A program made the translations under genes and the position numbers. Of a DNA stretch of 64,000 nucleotides, positions 57,427 through 64,000 are shown piece by piece; position 1 is the stretch's first letter, and each line of letters opens with the position of its first letter. The notes under the pieces were generated by a model. The model ran no database searches and was not told where the DNA came from. It saw only the letters and a program-made list of their open reading frames with translations. The stretch is from Macrobrachium rosenbergii (lineage: Eukaryota > Arthropoda > Malacostraca > Decapoda > Palaemonidae). The stretch covers positions 81,789,539-81,853,538 of the forward strand of contig NC_089742.1 of the NCBI RefSeq assembly GCF_040412425.1. Direction: 5' to 3'.

Positions 57427-58706
57427 GATCATCAATAATAAAACAGTAGGGCAATTAACACCATATGTTCACTAAAACATTTTGTTTTCAACAAAAACAT
57501 TCCGTAAAAGGCAAAAATATACATGATCAAAATAACTGTAATTCAACTTGTGAATTTTAACGATATGTAAGACTATAAAATACATTTCATCATATCAATC
57601 TTGGAGAGGGTTTTTCTTTATTGTTACTAAAGTCGTCATTAGTTTGCAGTAATACATTTGAGGTCGGTCTACGAACAGGATTCGCAAGTGATGGTACGTG
57701 ATGAGCTGAGGAACAGTAACTATCGTAATTCATGGACAAACATTATGTATTTTAAATTAACCAACCCTCTTCGGTAACCGCCTTGCTTAGAACCCAAAAC
57801 AGAAGATGCTGGTGCAAATTGCAAGTGATTTCAACCATTGTCCTGAAAGCAATTCTGCATCCACAGAGCAGCAAATAAACCTAAGAACTGGCTGGTACTA
57901 TGTAACAGTGGGGCACTAGGTGTGCACAAAAACATGCAGTATATAAACCTAGGTAGAGCTTGTACTTGTGCAGAGTTCAATTAACGACACTGCACAAGCA
58001 TGGGCATACAACTGAGGTTATTCTAAAGCAGAAGCCATCTGAAGCTGCAGTCACAGAGCCCAACCCATCCCTTCCACAATACCCAAGGTATCACAGTCAA
58101 AGAGTACTAGAAACTGATCAATGCACCGATTAGTATCATGCAAAGGGTCCAGACTGGTAACAAAATCTGTGGACACAACCAATCACTGGTATGATCTCCT
58201 AAACTCTTACAGTCCTCCAAGAAGAATGGGCAGCAAGCATATATGTAGCACATGAAGATAAAAAGTATGTGGAGCATAAATACAGACAGTGCACAATCCA
58301 GTGCAGAGTACGAGTATGGAGGCAACCTTCATCCTCCTGCTGTAGGTTAGTGAAAAACCACTGCTGTGTAACTGAACCTGAAGGCTTCATATAAGAATTT
58401 TTACAGAAAGATAAAGGTTACGGCTAAAGAAAAAAATTAATAATGTACTAAGATCATTGTTGCAGTACCACTGACATCCTGAACAATCACCAAGACAAAG
58501 TGCAAAAAGATTCACAAGACAGTAATCAAGAAAACAGTCAACTTAATCTACAACAAATGAAGACAAAGTGCTGGAGAGCCAAAAGGTGTGTGGGCAGTGC
58601 AGGCAGTGCCTACACATTCATCTACCTGACATCATTTAATTAATTTGTTACCGAAGCTTCAATGGCCATCTCTAGTTCATGCTAAGAAAATTCCTAAATG
58701 AAAAAT
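57427..58706. other. Unique sequence, no gene seen
   Basis: More balanced base composition than its surroundings. Short frames only, without motifs. Confidence 0.45.
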
Positions 58707-58952
58707 GACATTTTTATAATAAAATAAAGTTTTATATATACTGTATTTAGCAAATAATTACATAGCTATAGTTTCTACTTTACGCGGTAGTTCAAAATTC
58801 GAAATTCGCTGTAGTGCTCTTTTGTTTTGGGTGTAGGTATGCTGCCCCGCCCACTATCGGGGAAGGATAGGTACAATGTAGCTAGAGCTCAATTCATTTA
58901 TGCTCTATTTCCATGAGAGGGAAGGAGGGCGGGTTCTGATCATGTAATTATT

Positions 58953-59030
58953 TAGTAAGTATATATAAAACTTTATTTTATTATAAAATGTCCTTTTTAT
59001 ATAAGTAACTTACCAAATAATTACATAGCT
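58953..59030. repeat. ICR of DIRS E
   Basis: 58955-58992 is the reverse complement of the left edge (58707-58744). 58993-59030 (CTTTTTATATAAGTAACTTA onward) should be the reverse complement of the element's other edge, outside the window. Confidence 0.75.
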
Positions 59031-59589
59031 GAATCACATATTGAGTGGAGGTGGGATGAATGGACATATATTACCCAAAAAACTACTCGATATGGAGGAT
59101 AATTTGGGATAGCAAATTAGCTAGCATCTTGAAATGCTTGTTGTAACCTTACCTGGTGAGGGAGCAACAGCAGACGGGTACTGCCTCTGGTAGTAGCACC
59201 TATCGATCTGTAGCGGCGTGGCGGTAGAGCCAAGGGTCGCCCCTGCTTCAGTGGGTGCTTTGCAATGTAGGAGGTAAATCGCAGGTTGCCAAAGTTTACA
59301 ATCCAAACATGGCCACATAATTAATATGTGGATATGCCCTTGGCTTGGTCGCAGTACAACAGAACAACAAAGACCAGATAAAATTAACCTCCACCACCAC
59401 GAAATATTCACCAAAACCATAAAATATCGATTGGTGACACTCACGACTCAGTGCTCACCAGATTTCCCAAGAAGTGCAACTATCCTTATTCAAGAAGAGT
59501 GGATAGAGGAAAAGGAATGCGTTCCTTCTATCCTTCATTCCCCGATACCATGCCAGCTGCGAAGAATGGACTTAGAGTACTTCATTTTT

Positions 59590-60262
59590 CATACATTGTT
59601 TCAATATCCCGTAAGTAAAACAAGGCAAACCCTGACTTGCACCTCCAAAATGTTACTTTCAAAATTGAAGAGAGAGACAGGTCACGTCTGAAAGCCAAAG
59701 ACATCGCCATGGCTCTTATTTCATGAGCCTTTACTGTACACAAGGGTAGTAAATCATCTTTGAACTCTCGAGTGTGCTTCCAAAATGACGGATCTTAAAA
59801 AGAATGATAATGCATTCTTGGACAAAGGACGGTCGTGGTTTTTAATAGAGCACCAAAGATTAGGGGCAGAACCTCTAAAGGTTTTGGGTCTTTCAAGGTG
59901 CAGTATATTCTCAAGGCTCTTACTGGGCAGAGGACTTTCTCTTGATCGGATGGGCCTAGTACTTCTGACAGGCTTTTGATTGAAAAAGAGTGAGGCCAAG
60001 AGTTAGCCGGATCCTCATTCTTGGCCAAAAAATCCAAAATTACTGAGTAAACAGCATTGCCTTGTGAGAGAGCTATCCTTGTATTGATGGCATGAAGCTT
60101 GCTGGCTCTCTTGACTGTAGCCAGTGCCGTCAATAATGTCTTCTTTGTCAGATTCCAAAGTGACGATGAATCCAAAGGTTCAAACAGTGGTCCTGACAGC
60201 CATTTGAGGACCACGTCCAAGTTCCAAGCTACTGTACTCCTGAGGGTTTTGCCTGCTTACTA
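59590..60262 (-). pseudogene. DIRS E tyrosine recombinase, catalytic domain
   Basis: Frame 60220-59795 has WNLTKKTLLTALATVKRASK, with the catalytic Arg in the KRAS box, then NSWPHSFSIKSLSEVLG and CPVRALRIY. A second frame over 59725-59595 has AHEIRAMAMSLAFRRDLSLS, where HEIR (59725-59714) is the H-x-x-R box, then FWRCKSGFALFYLRDIETM with the catalytic Tyr at 59617-59615. All active-site residues of a tyrosine recombinase can thus be read, but over two frames. The protein inserts circular DNA intermediates. Its N-terminal domain continues at 63360 beyond the Tigger. Confidence 0.85.
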
Positions 60263-60506
60263 GTACAGTGACCCCTCGCTACTTCGCGATTTGATTATCG
60301 CGAATTCACGACTTCGCGGAGTTTTTAATATATATTAATGGAAAATATAGTGCGGATTTTCTGGAGAAAAATCACGATATATGAACACCCAAAATTTCTC
60401 ATTAAATCCATTAAAATATTAATACTGTAATAAATAGTATTTCCTTTTAGTCTAAGAACAACAAAACAAGCGTAAAATAGCAAAAAAACACATATTTGCA
60501 CTTGTA

Positions 60507-60513
60507 ACTATGA

Positions 60514-60553
<40 letters not shown>
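60507..60553. repeat. Poly(A) tract inside Tigger 1
   Basis: About 40 A at the left subterminal region of the transposon. Confidence 0.95.
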
Positions 60554-60557
<4 letters not shown>

Positions 60558-60894
60558 GAACAAACAAACCATCTGGAAAGTGATGCCTATACAGTACAGT
60601 ACCGCATGTTCCATTGTTGGGAAAACACAAAGCGTACCGTCTCGGTGACTAAGTGCGTTGTAACACGGGCTGTGATTGGTGCATGGGAGGGAGACGACAA
60701 ATCACAGCTTCCCGATTTCTAATCGGGCCTGTGATTGGTGCTTAGACTGATGCTCAGAACCCACAGCATCTCCCCTTGTCTCTCTCGCGGCCACTTCGCT
60801 TCAAGCTTTCTCGCCAAACAGTTTTCTTTATACTGTGCTATGTGATTTTTTTTGTGGTTTTTGTTGAACTCTGCTCCAATTTTCACCCCCTGCA

Positions 60895-62817
60895 ATGGCT
60901 CCCAAGTGTGCTGCTTCTTCCAAGGCTGGTACTGAACCTAAACGCCATCGAAGAATGATAACGATCGCTGAAAAGTTGAAACTTCTCGATATGCTGAAGG
61001 AAGGGAGAAAGTTCGAGGCTGTAGCCTGCCATTTTGGCGTGAACGAATCCACCATTCACTACATCTACAAGGACGAGGCGAAGATTAGGAAGACAGCTGC
61101 CATCACCTTTAACAAGTCGGTGAAGAGAGTGGTTACAGCTCGTAATAAAACTATCGTCCGTATGGAAGCTGCTTTGGCCGTGTGGATAGCCGACTGCCGA
61201 AAGAAGAATGTAGCCTTGGATACGAACATTATCCAAACAAAGGCTAGGAGCCTGTATGAGATCTTCGCCGCTAAGGAACCAGAGGACAACAGTGGCGAGC
61301 ATAATGAAGCAGAAGAAGATGAAGAAGACGTAGATGATCTGCAAGCAGAAACGTCCAATCGTTCACCACGCAAGAAACTGCAATTTTCTGCTAGCAAAGG
61401 GTGGTTTGCAAAGTTTCAGAAACGCTATGGCCTAAAAAGCGCTTCCTTACATGGCGAGGCTGCTTCGGCTGACACGGTCGCTGCTGAAACACACGTCAGT
61501 GAAACCTTCAAGATTATCATCTCTGAAGGTGAATATCAGCCCGAACAACCTTCAAGATTATCATCTCTGAAGGTGAATATCAGCCCGAACAAGTTTTTAA
61601 TATGGACGAGACGGGGTTGTTTTGGAAAAGAATGCCCTCGTGAACTTTCCTGTTCAAAGAGAAAGCAAAAGCGTCTGGCTTTAAAGCATACAAGGATCGT
61701 GTGACCCTCGTAATGTGTGGCAATGCTGCGGGATTTTTATTAAAGCCAGGACTTATTTACAAGTCTAAAAACCCAAGGGCTTTAAAAAATAAAAACAAGA
61801 ATCTGCTACCCGTACATTGGATGCACAATCCAAAGGCCTGGATAACGAAGATGCTGACCTCCGACTGGTTCCACCAGTGTTTTATCCCGCAAGTGAAGGT
61901 GTATCTAGCAGAAAAGGGCATGCCATTCAAAGTCCTTCTCATTATGGATAATGCTGGTGGCCATGCTACTGATCTGTCGTATTCCGGGGTTCAGGTTAAG
62001 TTCCTACCGCCCAATATGACGTCACTTATTCAGCCAATGGACCAGGGAGTTATTAGGGCGTTCAAGGCCCTATACACAAGGAATGCCCTGGCGAACCTGG
62101 CTGCTTCCGTGGATGCTGCCCAAGAAGACGACAATTTCAACTTGAAGGCACACTGGTGGGCAGTACACAATTGCTACGTGCCTGCAAAATATCCACAAGG
62201 CATTGGAAGAAATGAAGCCCACCACCATTAACGCCAGCTGGAAGAAGTTGTGGCCCGAGGTTGTTTACGACGACAAAGGATTTACACCTGCCGAAATCCA
62301 ACACTCTGCAGTACAGAAAGCTGTGCAGTTGGCTGTGATCCTTGGAGGTGAGGGCTTTGCAGACATGACCACGGGCGACGTTGACGAACTTCTACACTGC
62401 CACTCCCAGACACTAACTGACGAAGACCTTGAAGAGTTGACGAAGTCGGCGAGCGAAGAAGAAGCAGCAGCAGCGCAACAAGAAATAGAAGTTGTCTCCC
62501 AAACTGGCTTGACTTTGGAACGGCTCGCCGGGCTCTGCAACCTGGCTAAGGAACTGCAAGAGCGGTCGCAGGAATGGGACGACGATATGGTTCGATCGGT
62601 TCAATTCTGCAACATGGTCGATGACGTCATGGCCCCCTACAAGATGCTCTTCGACCGGAAAAAGAAGCAGCGGCAGCAATTGCCAATCACAATGTTTTTG
62701 CAGCCTCGCAAAAAAGAGCCAGTTCCTGCTGCTGCTACTACAGTTACACCTTCAGAAACCGTGGAAGAAGTGGAAGAGGTGCCCCAGGAAATGGCACTGC
62801 CGTCTGAAGAGACGTAA
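60895..62817 (+). pseudogene. Tigger transposase, three frames, nearly whole
   Basis: The start is ATG 60895, preceded by CCCTGCA. Residues 15-60 form a psq-type helix-turn-helix (MITIAEKLKLLDMLKEGRKF). Residues 80-190 form a CENP-B-type second DNA-binding domain (WIADCRKKNVALD, SKGWFAKFQKRYGLKSASL) with an acidic insert. A 44-nt tandem duplication (61504-61547, 61548-61591) shifts the frame just before MDETGLFWK, whose Asp is at 61605-61607; a TGA stop follows at 61641. The DDE core then continues: IMDNAGGHATDLSY (Asp 61947-61949) and SLIQPMDQGVIRAF (Asp 62040-62042). Another frameshift lies near 62180. The third frame (62203-62817) is the acidic C-terminal part. All three catalytic acids survive, but no single frame holds them. 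Confidence 0.92.
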
Positions 62818-62831
62818 AATACAATTATTGA

Positions 62832-62883
62832 CTGCGCAGTAAAAGTCATCATCACCTTCATCGTCATCATTTTTACTGCGCAG
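62832..62883 (+). repeat. Hairpin after the Tigger 1 stop codon
   Basis: CTGCGCAGTAAAA (62832-62844) pairs with TTTTACTGCGCAG (62871-62883) across a 26-nt CAT-rich loop, 14 nt after the TAA. Compared with Tigger 2, two base pairs differ on both arms in compensating fashion. Confidence 0.85.
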
Positions 62884-63359
62884 CAAATTCATCACCATCT
62901 TCATTCAAGTTTTACTTCAACTTCTTTTGTGGTGAGTACAGTAACAGTCTTGATTTTTCTTTAAATCTTAAGTGTTACTGTACTGTATTACATGTAATAC
63001 AGTACAGTAACATGATACTGTATTGTATTACTGTATATATTATTACTGCATGTATACTGTATTCTTTAAAATTTAAAGCTTGCCGATCACGTCATATACT
63101 ATACCTACTTTACCGCAGTAAATTAGCCCCTGTTATATGGTACTGTAAACTTACCTAGCTACTGAAGTCATATTGCTTAACAGTTGTCCCTGTTATTAAT
63201 AAAGTAAAGGGTGGGCTGTTAAGAGTACAGGGAGGGTTTTAAAAAGTCCAAATACTGTACACGTTAAATAAATAAATATGCTGTTCGTACTTTGCGGAAT
63301 TTCAATTATCGCGGCCAGTCTTGGAACCTATCTCCCGCGATAAACGAGGGGTCACTGTA

Positions 63360-63939
63360 TTCAGATGTTTAATTAAGTCAGTGATGTCTTGGTTTGAAGA
63401 CAGGTCTATTCCTCTGTGTTTAAAAACTGAACTCAACATCGCTCAGTAACCTTTGATGGTAGATGTTGTGAGTCCTTTCAATGTTCTCAGATGTAAAAGA
63501 AAATCTGCGATTTGGGCTACAGACGTTTGAGGAGATATTTTGCTCCCCGCACTACTTCCAGAAAACTGCCCACTTGGCTTGGTACACTGCAGAAGAAGAT
63601 TGTCGCCTGCACTTAGCAACAGCTTCTGCAGCCTTTCTTGAAAATCCTTTCGCTCTGACAAGCTCCCTGACAGTCTGAAGCCTGTCAGAGTGAAAGTGGA
63701 TAAGTCTTGATGGAATCGGAGCAAGTGCGGAGTTTGAGAAGATTTTTCTTCTGAGGGAGTAGCTTTGGGAAGTCCGTCAAAAGGCTCAGCAGATCGGGGA
63801 ACGACTCTTTGTGTGGCCAAAAGGGAGCTACTAAGGTCACAGACACGTTGTTGTGTGCGTTGAACTTCTTTAATACTTCCCTCACCATGCTGAAGGGAGG
63901 GCAGGAGTAGCGGTCAAGGTTCGACCAGTCTTGCAGCAT
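63360..63939 (-). pseudogene. DIRS E linker and recombinase N-terminal domain
   Basis: Frame 63939-63685 has SVTLVAPFWPHKESFPDLLS, the family's linker block. Frame 63820-63443 ends QTSVAQIADFLLHLRTLKGL TTSTIKGY in two adjoining blocks (63505-63443), the SAM-like DNA-binding domain that precedes the catalytic half. Codons up to 63360 continue with HRGIDLSSNQDITDLIKHL toward the Tigger insertion, and the frame runs on at 60263 if the transposon and one TA are discounted. Confidence 0.8.
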
Positions 63940-64000
63940 TGCATCTGTCGCCCATGCTTACAGATCCGGAGCCGGCGAACAATACAGAGGAAGACGATGG

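Larger units (their letters stand above)
60266..63357 (+). mobile_element. Tigger (pogo superfamily) DNA transposon 1, defective
   Basis: 3092 bp with ends CAGTGACCCCTCG...CGAGGGGTCACTG and duplicated TA (60264-60265, 63358-63359). It is inserted in the recombinase gene of DIRS E. It holds a transposase gene in three overlapping frames (60895-62817), a 3' hairpin and a poly(A) tract (60507-60553) near the left end. Better preserved than Tigger 2 and probably younger. Confidence 0.92.
58707..64000 (-). mobile_element. DIRS-like retrotransposon E, split by Tigger 1 and cut by the window end
   Basis: The left (3') edge GACATTTTTATAATAAAATA begins at about 58707. An ITR runs to about 58952 and a bipartite ICR follows at 58953-59030. 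Then come tyrosine recombinase sequence (59590-60262 and 63360-63700), interrupted by a Tigger at 60266-63357, and the RNase H-recombinase linker (63939-63685). RT and gag lie beyond the window. The recombinase blocks are better kept than in elements A-C. Confidence 0.8.

Overview
This is eukaryotic, AT-rich, intron-like DNA that is densely packed with decaying transposable elements. The combination of several DIRS-like tyrosine-recombinase retrotransposon families, Penelope-like elements in tandem, a tRNA-headed SINE, Tigger (pogo) DNA transposons with TA-flanked relatives, and long (GA)n microsatellites suggests a decapod crustacean, perhaps a caridean shrimp. The clade is an inference; no species-diagnostic gene is visible. 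I see no CRISPR array, operon, rRNA gene or genuine tRNA gene.

Layout. 1-3655: truncated DIRS-like element A (minus), abutting a Jockey-like non-LTR scrap (3659-3958). 3960-6543: mostly unique DNA with one possible DIRS scrap. 6544-12923: DIRS element B, with both inverted terminal repeats (ITRs) and an internal complementary region (ICR). 13437-14095: the 3' end of DIRS element D. 15928-16386: a solo LTR. 17123-17784: a probable host coding exon (minus), with a 58-bp tandem repeat just upstream. 19706-19999: a TA-flanked MITE. 20030-27020: two head-to-tail Penelope-like copies, the second split by a gag-only LTR retrotransposon (23250-26693, TSD AGATT). 28765-29255: a three-unit tandem repeat. 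29890-35837: a Ty1/copia-like element (TSD TACTA, initiator-Met primer site) that hosts two TA-type insertions. 36332-36568: a second copy of the 19.7-kb MITE. 39356-39483: a second probable host exon that fits the 17-kb exon in splice phase. 40070-46565: DIRS element C carrying a SINE. 48.1-57.4 kb: a nest of MITEs in which two TTAA-flanked elements in opposite orientation bracket a broken Tigger (52036-55288). 58707-64000: DIRS element E, split by a second Tigger (60266-63357).

The only likely host gene is one minus-strand transcription unit, in which exon A (39.4 kb) and exon B (17.1 kb) would be separated by a 21.6-kb intron filled with transposons. It encodes a Lys/Ser-rich, probably nuclear protein that I do not recognise. 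No autonomous transposon protein in the window is intact: all have frameshifts, stops or missing domains.

The observations most worth following up are: (i) a hairpin just after the transposase stop codon in both Tigger copies, whose arms differ between copies by two compensatory base pairs; (ii) the ITR/ICR circle-junction logic visible in three DIRS families, with outward-facing splice-donor sequences at the edges of two of them; (iii) the gag-only LTR element with intact boundaries; (iv) the inverted pair of TTAA elements built from internal ~370-bp repeats.
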